NCBI GenBank assembly: GCA_964057225.1
Contig: OZ059895.1
Coordinates: forward strand, 9,362,001-9,426,000
DNA from: Auanema rhodensis
Taxonomy: Eukaryota; Nematoda; Chromadorea; Rhabditida; Rhabditidae
Reading direction: 5' to 3'
Length of the DNA stretch: 64,000 nt
The position numbers and the translations under genes are program-made. The notes beneath the pieces are model-generated. The model saw only the letters and a program-made list of their open reading frames with translations, searched no databases and had not been told where the DNA came from. This document shows positions 49,190 through 61,189 of this stretch, in pieces (positions within the stretch are counted from its first letter, which is position 1; every line of letters starts with the position of its first letter).

Positions 49190-52100
49190 TTAAACATTTA
49201 AATTTCAATATTGTGATGCTCAAAAATTGAAACATGAAACTGATTTATATTTTTCCAAGCAATTTCACTCCATCTATTTTATTTAATTCCATATTTTAAA
49301 CAATTTTATATTTCTACCACTATTTCATAATTTCATTTTTAAAATTTTTAATCATTAAAAAACATTTAAATTTCAATATTGTGATGCTCAAAAATTGAAA
49401 CATGGAACTGATTTATATTTTCCAAGCAATTTCACTCCATCTATTTTATTTAATTCCATATTTTAAACAATTTTATATTTCTACCACTATTTCATAATTT
49501 CATTTTTTAAATTTTTAATCATTAAAAAAAACATTCAAATTTCAATATTGTGATGCTTAAAAACTGAAACATGAAACTGATTTATATTTTCCAAGCAATT
49601 TCACTCCATCTATTTTATTTAATTCCATATTTCAAACAATTTTATATTTCTACCACTATTTCATAATTTCATTTTTTAAATTTTTAATCATTGAAAAACA
49701 TTTAAATTTCAATATTGTGATGCTCAAAAATTGAAACATGAAACTGATTTATATTTTCCAAGCAAGTTCACTTCATCTGTTTTATTTAATTCCATATTTC
49801 AAACAATTTTATATTTCTACTATTATTTAATATTTTTATTTATTTAATTTTTAAACATTAAAAAAAAAACATTTAAATTTCAATATTGTGATGCTCAAAA
49901 ATTGAAACATGAAACTGATTTATATTTTCCAAGCAAGTTCACTTCATCTATTTTATTTAATTCCATATTTTAAACAATTTTATATTTCTACCACTATTTC
50001 ATAATTTCATTTTTTAAATTTTTAATCATTAAAAAACATTTAAATTTCAATATTGTGATGCTCAAAAATTGAAACATGAAACTGATTTATATTTTCCAAG
50101 CAATTTCACTCCTTCTATTTTATTTAATTCCATATTTTAAACAATTTTATATTTCTACCACTATTTCATAATTTCATTTTTAAAATTTTTTATCATTAAA
50201 AAACATTTAAATTTCAATATTGTGATGCTCAAAAATTGAAACATGAAACTGATTTATATTTTCCAAGCAATTTCACTCCATCTATTTTATTTAATTCCAT
50301 ATTTTAAACAATTTTATATTTCTACCACTATTTCATAATTTCATTTTTAAAATTTTTAATCATTAAAAAACATTTAAATTTCAATATTGTGATGCTCAAA
50401 AATTGAAACATGAAACTGATTTATATTTTCCAAGCAAGTTCACTTCATCTATTTTATTTAATTCCATATTTTAAACAATTTTATATTTCTACCACTATTT
50501 CATAATTTCATTTTTAAAATTTTTAATCATTAAAAAACATTTAAATTTCAATATTGTGATGCTCAAAAATTGAAACATGAAACTGATTTATATTTTCCAA
50601 GCAAGTTCACTTCATCTATTTTATTTAATTCCATATTTTAAACAATTTTATATTTCTACCACTATTTCATAATTTCATTTTTAAAATTTTTAATCATTAA
50701 AAAACATTTAAATTTCAATATTGTGGTGCTCAAAAATTGAAACATGAAACTGATTTATATTTTCCAAGCAAGTTCACTTCATCTGTTTTATTTAATTCCA
50801 TATTTTAAACAATTTTATATTTCTACTATTATTTAATATTTTTATTTATTTAATTTTTAAACATTAAAAAAAAAACATTTAAATTTCAATATTGTGATGC
50901 TCAAAAATTGAAACATGAAACTGATTTATATTTTCCAAGCAAGTTCACTTCATCTATTTTATTTAATTCCATATTTTAAACAATTTTATATTTCTACCAC
51001 TATTTCATAATTTCATTTTTTAAATTTTTAATCATTAAAAAACATTTAAATTTCAATATTGTGATGCTCAAAAATTGAAACATGAAACTGATTTATATTT
51101 TCCAAGCAATTTCACTCCATCTATTTTATTTAATTCCATATTTTAAACAATTTTATATTTCTACCACTATTTCATAATTTCATTTTTAAAATTTTTAATC
51201 ATTAAAAAACATTTAAATTTCAATATTGTGATGCTCAAAAATTGAAACATGAAACTGATTTATATTTTCCAAGCAATTTCACTCTATCTATTTTATTTAA
51301 TTCCATATTTTAAACAATTTTATATTTCTACCACTATTTCATAATTTCATTTTTAAAATTTTTTATCATTAAAAAAACATTTAAATTTCAATATTGTGAT
51401 GCTCAAAAATTGAAACATGGAACTGATTTATATTTTCCAAGCAATTTCACTCCATCTATTTTATTTAATTCCATATTTTAAACAATTTTATATTTCTACC
51501 ACTATTTCATAATTTCATTTTTTAAATTTTTATTCATTAAAAAAACATTCAAATTTCAATATTGTGATGCTTAAAAACTGAAACATGAAACTGATTTATA
51601 TTTTCCAAGCAAGTTCACTTCATCTATTTTATCTAATTCCATATTTTAAACAATTTTATATTTCTACCACTATTTCATAATTTCATTTTTTAAATTTTTA
51701 ATCATTAAAAAACATTCAAATTTCAATATTGTGATGCTCAAAAACTGAAACATGAAACTGATTTATATTTTCCAAGCAATTTCACTCCATTTATTTTATT
51801 TAATTCCATATTTTAAACAGTTTTATATTTCTACCATTATTTCATAATTTCATTTTTTAAATTTTAATCATTAAAAAACATTCAAATTTCAATATTGTGA
51901 TGCTTAAAAACTGAAACATGAAACTGATTTATATTTTCCAAGCAAGTTCACTTCATCTGTTTTATTTAATTCCATATTTTAAACAATTTTATATTTCTAC
52001 CATTATTTCATAATTTCATTTTTTAAATTTTAATCATTAAAAAACATTCAAATTTCAATATTGTGATGCTCAAAAACTGAAACATGAAACTGATTTATAT

Positions 52101-55100
52101 TTTCCGAGCAATTTCACTCCATCTATTTTATTTAATTCCATATTTTAAACAATTTTATATTTCTACCACTATTTCATAATTTCATTTTTTAAATTTTTAA
52201 TCATTAAAAAACATTTAAATTTCAATATTGTGATGCTCAAAAATTGAAACATGAAACTGATTTATATTTTCCAAGCAAGTTCACTTCATCTATTTTATTT
52301 AATTCCATATTTTAAAAAATTTTATATTTCTACCACTATTTCATAATTTCATTTTTTAAATTTTTAATCATTAAAAAACATTTAAATTTCAATATTGTGA
52401 TGCTCAAAAATTGAAACATGAAACTGATTTATATTTTCCAAGCAAGTTCACTTCATCTATTTAATTTAATTCCATATTTTAAACAATTTTTTATTTCTAC
52501 CACTATTTCATAATTTCATTTTTTAAATTTTTAATCATTAAAAAACATTTAAATTTCAATATTGTGGTGCTCAAAAATTGAAACATGAAACTGATTTATA
52601 TTTTCCAAGCAAGTTCACTTCATCTGTTTTATTTAATTCCATATTTTAAACAATTTTATATTTCTACTATTATTTAATATTTTTATTTATTTAATTTTTA
52701 ATCATTGAAAAAACATTCAAATTTCAATATTGTGATGCTTAAAAACTGAAACATGAAACTGATTTATATTTTCCAAGCAATTTCACTCCATCTATTTTAT
52801 TTAATTCCATATTTTAAACAGTTTTATATTTCTACCACTATTTCATAATTTCATTTTTTAAATTTTTAATGATTAAAAAACATTCAAATTTTAATTTTGT
52901 GATGCTCAAAAACTGAAACATGAAACTGATTTATATTTTCCAAGCAATTTCACTCCATTTATTTTATTTAATTCCATATTTTAAACAGTTTTATATTTCT
53001 ACCACTATTTCATAATTTCATTTTTTAAATTTTTAATCATTAAAAAACATTTAAATTTCAATATTGTGGTGCTCAAAAATTGAAACATGAAACTGATTTA
53101 TATTTTCCAAGCAATTTCACTCCATTTATTTTATTTAATTCCATATTTTAAACAGTTTTATATTTCTACCACTATTTCATAATTTCATTTTTTAAATTTT
53201 TAATCATTAAAAAACATTTAAATTTCAATATTGTGGTGCTCAAAAATTGAAACATGAAACTGATTTATATTTTCCAAGCAAGTTCACTTCATCTGTTTTA
53301 TTTAATTCCATATTTTAAACAATTTTATATTTCTACTATTATTTAATATTTTTATTTATTTAATTTTTAAACATTAAAAAAAAAACATTTAAATTTCAAT
53401 ATTGTGATGCTCAAAAATTGAAATATGAAACTGATTTATATTTTCCAAGCAAGTTCACTTCATCTGTTTTATTTAATTCCATATTTTAAACAATTTTATA
53501 ATTCTACCACTATTTCATAATTTCATTTTTTAAATTTTTAATCATTAAAAAACATTTAAATTTCAATATTGTGATGCTCAAAAACTGAAACATGAAACTG
53601 ATTTATATTTTCCAAGCAAGTTCACTTCATCTATTTTTATTAATTCCATATTTTAAACAATTTTATAATTCTACTATTATTTAATATTTTTATTTATTTA
53701 ATTTTTAAACATTAAAAAAAAAACATTTAAATTTCAATATTGTGATGCTCAAAAACAGAAACATTTCACTCCAGCTCTTTTATTTAATCCCATATTTTAA
53801 ACAATTTTATATTTCTACCACTATTTCATGATTTCATTTTTTAAATTTTTAATCATTAAAAAACATTTAAATTTCAATATTGTGATGCTCAAAAATTGAA
53901 ACATGAAACTGATTTATATTTTCCAAGCAATTTCACTCCATCTATTTTATTTAATTCCATATTTTAAACAATTTTATATTTCTACCACTATTTCATAATT
54001 TCATTTTTAAAATTTTTTATCATTAAAAAACATTTAAATTTCAATATTGTGATGCTCAAAAATTGAAACATGGAACTGATTTATATTTTCCAAGCAATTT
54101 CACTCCATCTATTTTATTTAATTCCATATTTTAAACAATTTTATATTTCTACCACTATTTCATAATTTCATTTTTTAAATTTTTAATCATTAAAAAAACA
54201 TTCAAATTTCAATATTGTGATGCTTAAAAACTGAAACATGAAACTGATTTATATTTTCCAAGCAATTTCACTCCATTTATTTTATTTAATTCCATATTTT
54301 AAACAATTTTATATTTCTACCACTATTTCATAATTTCATTTTTTAAATTTTTAATCATTAAAAAAACATTCAAATTTCAATATTGTGATGCTCAAAAACT
54401 GAAACATGAAACTGATTTATATTTTCCAAGCAAGTTCACTTCATCTATTTTATCTAATTCCATATTTTAAACAATTTTATATTTCTACCACTATTTCATA
54501 ATTTCATTTTTTAAATTTTTAATCATTAAAAAACATTTAAATTTCAATATTGTGATGCTCAAAAATTGAAACATGAAACTGATTTATATTTTCCAAGCAA
54601 TTTCACTCCATCTATTTTATTTAATTCCATATTTTAAACAATTTTATATTTCTACCATTATTTCATAATTTCATTTTTTAAATTTTAATCATTAAAAAAC
54701 ATTCAAATTTCAATATTGTGATGCTCAAAAACTGAAACATGAAACTGATTTATATTTTCCGAGCAATTTCACTCCATCTATTTTATTTAATTCCATATTT
54801 TAAAAAATTTTATATTTCTACCACTATTTCATAATTTCATTTTTTAAATTTTTAATCATTAAAAAACATTTAAATTTCAATATTGTGATGCTCAAAAATT
54901 GAAACATGAAACTGATTTATATTTTCCAAGCAAGTTCACTTCATCTATTTAATTTAATTCCATATTTTAAACAATTTTTTATTTCTACCACTATTTCATA
55001 ATTTCATTTTTTAAATTTTTAATCATTAAAAAACATTTAAATTTCAATATTGTGATGCTCAAAATGTGAAACATGGAACTGATTTATATTTTCCAAGCCA

Positions 55101-56340
55101 TTTCACTCCATCTATTTTATTTAATTCCATATTTTAAACAATTTTATATTTCTACCACTATTTCATAATTTCATTTTTTAAAATTTTTAATCATTAAAAA
55201 ACATTTAAATTTCAATATTGTGATGCTCAAAAATTGAAACATGAAACTGATTTATATTTTCCAAGCCATTTCACTCCATCTATTTTATTTAATTCCATAT
55301 TTTAAACAATTTTATATTTCTACCACTATTTTATAATTTCATTTTTTAAATTTTTAATCATTGAAAAAACATTCAAATTTCAATATTGTGATGCTTAAAA
55401 ACTGAAACATGAAACTGATTTATATTTTCCAAGCAATTTCACTCCATCTATTTTATTTAATTCCATATTTTAAACAATTTTATATTTCTACCACTATTTC
55501 ATAATTTCATTTTTTAAATTTTTAATCATTAAAAAACATTCAAATTTTAATTTTGTGATGCTCAAAAACTGAAACATGAAACTGATTTATATTTTCCAAG
55601 CAATTTCACTCCATTTATTTTATTTAATTCCATATTTTAAACAGTTTTATATTTCTACCACTATTTCATAATTTCATTTTTTAAATTTTTAATCATTAAA
55701 AAACATTTAAATTTCAATATTGTGGTGCTCAAAAATTGAAACATGAAACTGATTTATATTTTCCAAGCAAGTTCACTTCATCTGTTTTATTTAATTCCAT
55801 ATTTTAAACAATTTTATATTTCTACTATTATTTAATATTTTTATTTATTTAATTTTTAAACATTAAAAAAAAAACATTTAAATTTCAATATTGTGATGCT
55901 CAAAAATTGAAACATGAAACTGATTTATATTTTCCAAGCAAGTTCACTTCATCTGTTTTATTTAATTCTATATTTTAAACAATTTTATAATTCTACCACT
56001 ATTTCATAATTTCATTTTTTAAATTTTTAATCATTAAAAAACATTTAAATTTCAATATTGTGATGCTCAAAAACTGAAACATGAAACTGATTTATATTTT
56101 CCAAGCAAGTTCACTTCATCTATTTTTATTAATTCCATATTTTAAACAATTTTATAATTCTACTATTATTTAATATTTTTATTTATTTAATTTTTAAACA
56201 TTAAAAAAAAAACATTTAAAATTCAATATTGTGATGCTCAAAAACAGAAACATTTCACCCCAGCTCTTTTATTTAATCCCATATTTTAAACAATTTTATA
56301 TTTCCACCATTATTTAATTTTTATTTATTAAATTTTTGAA
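49190..56340. repeat. Satellite array, about 168-base monomer, about 42 copies
   Basis: Head-to-tail monomers of 167-169 bases, each with TTTCAATATTGTGATGCTCA, GAAACATGAAACTGATTTAT, TTTTCCAAGCAA and TAATTCCATATTTTAAACAA. Variants such as CCGAGCAATT (52105 and 54760) and TTTTAATTTTGTG (52891 and 55547) recur about 2655 bases apart, showing a higher-order unit. The last monomers (56180-56340) are more diverged. There is no coding capacity. It lies between the Polinton C TIR and its polymerase remnant. Confidence 0.95.
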
Positions 56341-56428
56341 CATTAAAAAAAAACTAAAACTATTTTCATTTAAACTTTAAAAAAAATAAAAAAAGCATGT
56401 AAACTGTTATAAATGTTGTTTATTATAG

Positions 56429-58863
56429 TGGTCACACCGGCGCATAATACGCACTGGTCGTTTTACCAAGGTGTCGTTCGTTCGCTCACGTTCCCACAGT
56501 TGGAATCTATTGATGAACCAATGCATGTTATCATGCCGCGGTTATTCAACAACTTGATCGTTGTCTTGCTGAAAGCGGTGTGCCTGATAAGCAAAAAGCC
56601 TTATTTTGTTTATCAATTGAGCACTTTTCCTTTGAAAAGGGCTCCATATTTATGGGTTTCCGTAAAACGGAGCATTTGGATGGCGTTGCCATCATGAATG
56701 CCATCAGCAAGGTGCAGCAATCAAAACGAGAGGCTGTAATCAGCCAGGCAATGAATATTGAGATGTATGTGTTTGATAAAAGGCCAGCGCAACCAAATCT
56801 GCTGCCTGGTGAAGGTAGAGTCGGGTTTTATTCTGACCCCGAACTCAAAATACCTGGAACCATTGCCAACACTGACTCACATTGTCTGGCTAGATCCGCA
56901 GTTGTGGGAATGTGGAAAGCTGACGAACTGGCCACTGAAGGTGGCGATGAGAAACGAAGGCTGCAAAACCTTCGTCGCAATTACATCTTATTGCCAAACC
57001 AGCCACACCATATCAATTTATTAACTAGGTGTGGCATTTCCGAAAAATTGCCAAATTATAATTTGATTCATTTAAACATTATTGCCAGCTGTAGTACAAA
57101 CTATAAGTTTGTAGTATATGCTAGTCCGCCTGGACAACGTATGTACACTATCCAGAAAATATTTAATGAAGCGGCTAGCAAATTGGTAACACTAGGTTAC
57201 CGTAATAACCACTATGATTGTATTACAGATGGTAGTCGTTCAAAAATTTTTGACGGTATTATATGTCAACACTGTATGTTATCTTACAATACAGTGTTGC
57301 ATAGATGTAAAGCCAAATGTAAAAAATGCCACACCTATAATTGTAATGCGATGAAGAATGTGGTTGAGAGTAGCGTGAGGTGTGCAAGGTGATAATGAAT
57401 GGTCTGTAACAGATCGTTTCCTTGATTGGTTGCTCAACTTTTCTGAGAATGATAATGCAATTTTGATTGCGCATAATGGCCCCCGCTTTGACATACATTT
57501 TTTGGTGTCTAGGCTTATACATCGTGCAATATATCCTGACCCCATTGTAAATGGGACCTAGATTATTAGCATGCTTGTTAAGCCTTTAAGAGGTCAAAAT
57601 ATTAATCATTTATATTTTGAAGATAGTTATTTATTAGTGCCTTTACCCTTATCAGCGTTATTCAAAGCATTTGGTGTACCTGATATGATTAAAGGACAGT
57701 TTCCTTACCTCTTTAACCATCCAATAAATTATGGCAAAGTGCTACCATTCCTGCCACCAAAGCATTACTATTGTACTGCTAGAATGAAAGCCGAAGACCT
57801 TGCTTCATTCAATGTTTGGTATGAGGAGCGTAATCAAAGCGCATTTTATTTTGATGAGAAGCTTCTGGAATATTGTTGGACAGATGTTCGTATTTTAACC
57901 AACTGTATGAAAGTATACATGAAGTTGGCTACCGCCACCACTGGCTGGAATCCTGTCATACAAGTTTTCAAAAATGCGAGCATTGTTTAAAACAAATGTG
58001 TTTTAGTTGAAAATGAACCACTTTTAAAAAAATCAAGTGAGTATTCTGCCTGAGACTGGTTATTATGCCGGCCAGAAGCAGAGTATAATTGCCATAAAAT
58101 ACATAAAATGGCTAGAACAAGGATTAGGCCGCCCATTAATGCATAAGCTTAATGATGGTGAATTTGTTGTGAGAGTAGATGGCCAACGCTATCTACTTGA
58201 TGCTTATGACATATCTCCAAGAACACGAGGAGAACACTGGTGTTGCTCTGGAGAGCAATAAAATTGAAAAGAATGCTGCCATGCGTAACATTGCCAAACT
58301 GCAGCTAAATAGGTTTGTAACTTTTTTAAAACAATACATTACAAATTTGCGTATTGTGCCTGGTGTAAAATGGGTCAAAGACCAGATAAAGCCCAAACCA
58401 AGATTATTGGTGTTGAGGACCCATAAATTGGTAGGATCATTACTGATCCTGCAAGGGAACTCACCGGGTTCAAAAGGTCAAAAAAAAAGTCAATGACCAA
58501 GTTTGTGTCACCAGCGGCAAAAGTTTATAGGTATAAACTTGTAAATGCAGCTGGTGATGTAAAGTATGTAACAAAGGCAAAGGGAGTGGTAAGAACGAGA
58601 TTTGACTTTTCAAATAATTTTATAATTTTCAGACGTTGGACCACACGGCAGCATCAGTAGTAAACTTTGAAAGTATGGAGCGACTGGTTCGCGGACTCGT
58701 TATGGATGGAGAGAAATTGGTTTTAAAACCAATACGACATTGTTAAAGAGGCAACTCGATGCCATATCCACAATGGATATGACAAAAAGTACTAAAGTTG
58801 TAATGGATAAACTTTGTTATCTACAAAATTATAGTAATTTACCCTACGGTTATTGTGAATAAG
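56429..58863 (+). pseudogene. DNA polymerase B pseudogene of Polinton C
   Basis: Starts after the same acceptor as the large polymerase exon in A (ttatag). It has frame damage near the start, then a 270-codon open stretch (56580-57392) to VVESSVRCAR. The zinc region and first exonuclease motif are deleted. The second (AHNGPRFDIHFL) and third (YCWTDVRIL) remain, with a stop codon between them. Further deletions remove motif A (junction near 58210) and motif C (junction near 58480). The C-terminal exons (58490-58863) remain, ending LPYGYCE. No exons 1-4 are found upstream. It cannot make a working polymerase. Confidence 0.9.
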
Positions 58864-58975
58864 TTTTAATATATTTGTATTTATAAACTTTATTATTGTA
58901 CTTGTATTTATTTTTAAAAATAGTTGTATTAATAAATTTTATTCTTCTAACTTTTAAAAAATTTTATTACATACA

Positions 58976-60313
58976 TTACAAACTGGTATCAATATATGGA
59001 GCACGATTGTTGTCAATGGAAAGAATAGAGTCATACTCTGCATAAACAATTGCATACAAGCCCTCTTGCGGCGTTTGTTGACCAAATTCCAATTTCAAGG
59101 CTACATTACCTTGTCGTATAACATCAAACAACTCGGACGAGTGTACAGTAGGAGAAATATCAAATACAAAAAATGTGAAACCAGCTTTATACATTGCTGG
59201 TGTAATACCATTGGATAAATCTGTACGACCAAGTCCCAAACCTTCCAGCATGTCAATATATGCTGTGGCATAGGAAGATCGCCATTCTAAAGTATAAGGA
59301 CGGGTAGGTATTACCCTATTGTTGAGCGTCAAGTATATATTTTTCAAATCAAACGGTTTAAAGTCGAATGGCGAATGTTTAAAAGTACCATTATAAGCGT
59401 GTGCGCCAACAAGACCTACTACAACACGTTTTGGTATGTGAGACGTGAATAATATATTATTAGGTGAATCCAAGCGGCCTCCTTCTATGAAATGAGATTG
59501 CAGTTTCACTGATGTCATGGGGTAGTGTATTCGATCCTTTGGGAGTTTATCTTCTATAGCCATAGCTAATCCAGCGTTTAGATCAAACTCTTGAATGAGC
59601 AAATGTACATCGCTGATATCTACTTTTAAATTTGGAAACTCCTCTTTTAATGTAGTATCCTTGTTTTCATTATTCCAGCCTAGAGTGTCAATTAAAAAGT
59701 TATCACGGTTTGGATATGCAGTTAGCTCTATTTTTGAATAGTTTACAAACAGTCGCTCTTGATTAAATAGGTCGATACTGGCGGGAGCAGCCATCTCACA
59801 CAATATGCCATTTTTTACAAGCCCTTGTCGCGCTCTAAATCCAGGACTGGCTGCATTATCTATATATCTATCTGCATAATAGCCTGATATGGCAAGTTTG
59901 CTCTCTTTAACATCGTTGCTATACATTAGAATATTCTCAATATATGTTTTGTAGGCATTATTCACGGTAGAGTCATACACGCTAACATCACCAATTTTCA
60001 AATAATACGAATGTATTAAACTGGCAGCAAATTGTTGACATGGTGCAACAACAAGGTTGTCTGGTACTGGATCACCGTTTGTGGATACAATTTTGAATTT
60101 TACATTCAACCAACATCTTCTCAGATTGAGGACAGATTTGGAATTTTGAGCTATAACAAATTCCCATGGTTCTTGAGGAAGAAAAGTATTTTTCAAAGGG
60201 ACTTTTACAGTACGAGTGGATTCAACACCTAATGCCGACGCTGGTATATCACCATAGTTGATATTAGGTAAGGTAAGGGCTTGTGCTGAATTTGAATCTA
60301 TCAACTTAGCCAT
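58976..60313 (-). CDS. Second intact major capsid protein gene (Polinton C)
   Basis: The 445-codon frame is almost the same as 39286-40620, with one extra residue near the start (SAQALTLPNIN) and scattered substitutions (for example FLPQEPWEFV, TVNNAYKTYIE). No stops or frameshifts, although the neighbouring polymerase and capsid-associated genes are broken. Either C is a recent, recombined insertion or the gene has been preserved or replaced by conversion from A-like copies. Confidence 0.9.
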   Translation of the reverse strand: MAKLIDSNSAQALTLPNINYGDIPASALGVESTRTVKVPLKNTFLPQEPWEFVIAQNSKSVLNLRRCWLNVKFKIVSTNGDPVPDNLVVAPCQQFAASLIHSYYLKIGDVSVYDSTVNNAYKTYIENILMYSNDVKESKLAISGYYADRYIDNAASPGFRARQGLVKNGILCEMAAPASIDLFNQERLFVNYSKIELTAYPNRDNFLIDTLGWNNENKDTTLKEEFPNLKVDISDVHLLIQEFDLNAGLAMAIEDKLPKDRIHYPMTSVKLQSHFIEGGRLDSPNNILFTSHIPKRVVVGLVGAHAYNGTFKHSPFDFKPFDLKNIYLTLNNRVIPTRPYTLEWRSSYATAYIDMLEGLGLGRTDLSNGITPAMYKAGFTFFVFDISPTVHSSELFDVIRQGNVALKLEFGQQTPQEGLYAIVYAEYDSILSIDNNRAPYIDTSL

Positions 60314-60455
60314 TTAAATGTGAAACGACCGCTTACGAGTGATGCACAACCGCTTATGAGGTTTTGTGGTTTTGCGTCGTCGCCGTTTTTTCTTCGCCGC
60401 GCCGACTATTGCTTACAACACTGGATAAGGCGTTTCTTCCGGCATTGCTTAGATT
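60314..60455 (-). pseudogene. Remnant of the capsid-associated basic protein gene
   Basis: Two pieces corresponding to the 3' end (basic tail and HKRLCITRERS region) and a middle segment around NAGRNALSS, joined with the intervening sequence missing. The gene abuts the MCP start as in A. Confidence 0.75.
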
Positions 60456-60668
60456 TTGGATGCTACTATTAATATATTACCTAGAACACCACGTCATCGT
60501 AAGGCTGTTATTCGATATTCACCCTCTCCGCGTCGTACATTCAAATCCAAAGCTATAAATAAAAAGGCAAAACCCGCTGACACTGGTAAATCATATTACA
60601 CACCTCAGGCGGAAGAAACACAGAATGGCAAAGGCCGTGAACGATTCTACATTAGATCATGGAAGTAA
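60456..60668 (+). pseudogene. C-terminal part of the 238-aa Polinton protein
   Basis: Matches from about LDSTILPRTPRHRK to the end (GRERFYIRSWK). Joined abruptly to the capsid-associated remnant on the left; the N-terminal part is missing here and a start elsewhere in the frame is not credible. Confidence 0.75.
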
Positions 60669-60795
60669 TGTTTTGGAGAACATTTATTATAATATTAAGC
60701 ATCCAGCTTCTTATACGTTTGCCAAAAATCTATTATTGGAAGCGCGAAAGCATGGCATCGCAAAAGCACAAGTTGAAAGTTTTTTGCAAGACTCG
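60625..60795 (+). pseudogene. Integrase N-terminal fragment
   Basis: Begins MAKAVNDSTLDHGSNVLENI and matches the integrase of A to the point FLQDS, where it is joined to the last codons of an ATPase. The catalytic core is absent. It overlaps the preceding gene as in A. Confidence 0.8.
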
Positions 60796-60824
60796 CTGTA
60801 GCCAGAAATATATTCAGTGTTTAA
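60796..60824 (+). pseudogene. ATPase C-terminal stub
   Basis: The nine last codons of the packaging ATPase (VARNIFSV and stop), marking a rearrangement junction with the integrase fragment. Confidence 0.75.
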
Positions 60825-60836
60825 TGTGCATGTTCA

Positions 60837-61145
60837 ATGAGTGGTCGTATTTTGTCAAATTACAACTTTTTATCTTCTTGTGCCAAAACCCCTTGTTCTG
60901 TTTCCTCATTTTCTTTTTTACAAATTGAAATTATTGTTGAAATTGTATTTAATATTGTGAAAAATAATAATTTTCTCTTAACTAACAAGGAATATAAAAC
61001 CCTTTTGCCCATATCCTCATTATTACGTCAAATAGCTTTGATACGCACACCCGAAAAGGCTGAAACTTTATTGGCAACGATTTCACACAAACAATCGAAA
61101 ACAATAGCTTTATGTGGAAATGCTTATTTTGGTTTTAAAAGATGA
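60837..61145 (+). CDS. Third copy of the 102-aa small Polinton protein, intact
   Basis: Full-length frame, MSGRILSNYNFLSSCAKTPC to AYFGFKR, clearly homologous to 35698-36006. It is open despite the shuffled surroundings. It overlaps by 4 bases a few codons of the next gene (MKLNHK), which are cut off by the LINE. Confidence 0.7.
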   Translation: MSGRILSNYNFLSSCAKTPCSVSSFSFLQIEIIVEIVFNIVKNNNFLLTNKEYKTLLPISSLLRQIALIRTPEKAETLLATISHKQSKTIALCGNAYFGFKR

Positions 61146-61189
61146 AACTCAATCATAAACCTCCCACTCGTCAGTTGACCTCCCACGGT

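Larger units (their letters stand above)
48567..61160. mobile_element. Polinton C, inverted and degraded
   Basis: Left end AGTAGAGAGCCATGCCG at 48567 is followed by a type B TIR to 48902. It continues through a MITE half, a satellite array, a polymerase pseudogene (+), MCP (-) and shuffled small-gene fragments, then is cut by a LINE at about 61160-61190. Gene order relative to the end shows it is inverted compared with A. No right end is seen in the window. Confidence 0.8.

Noticed and set aside
49190-56340. CRISPR-like interpretation of the repeat array
   Set aside because: Whole 168-base monomers repeat without unique spacers in a eukaryotic context; it is satellite DNA.
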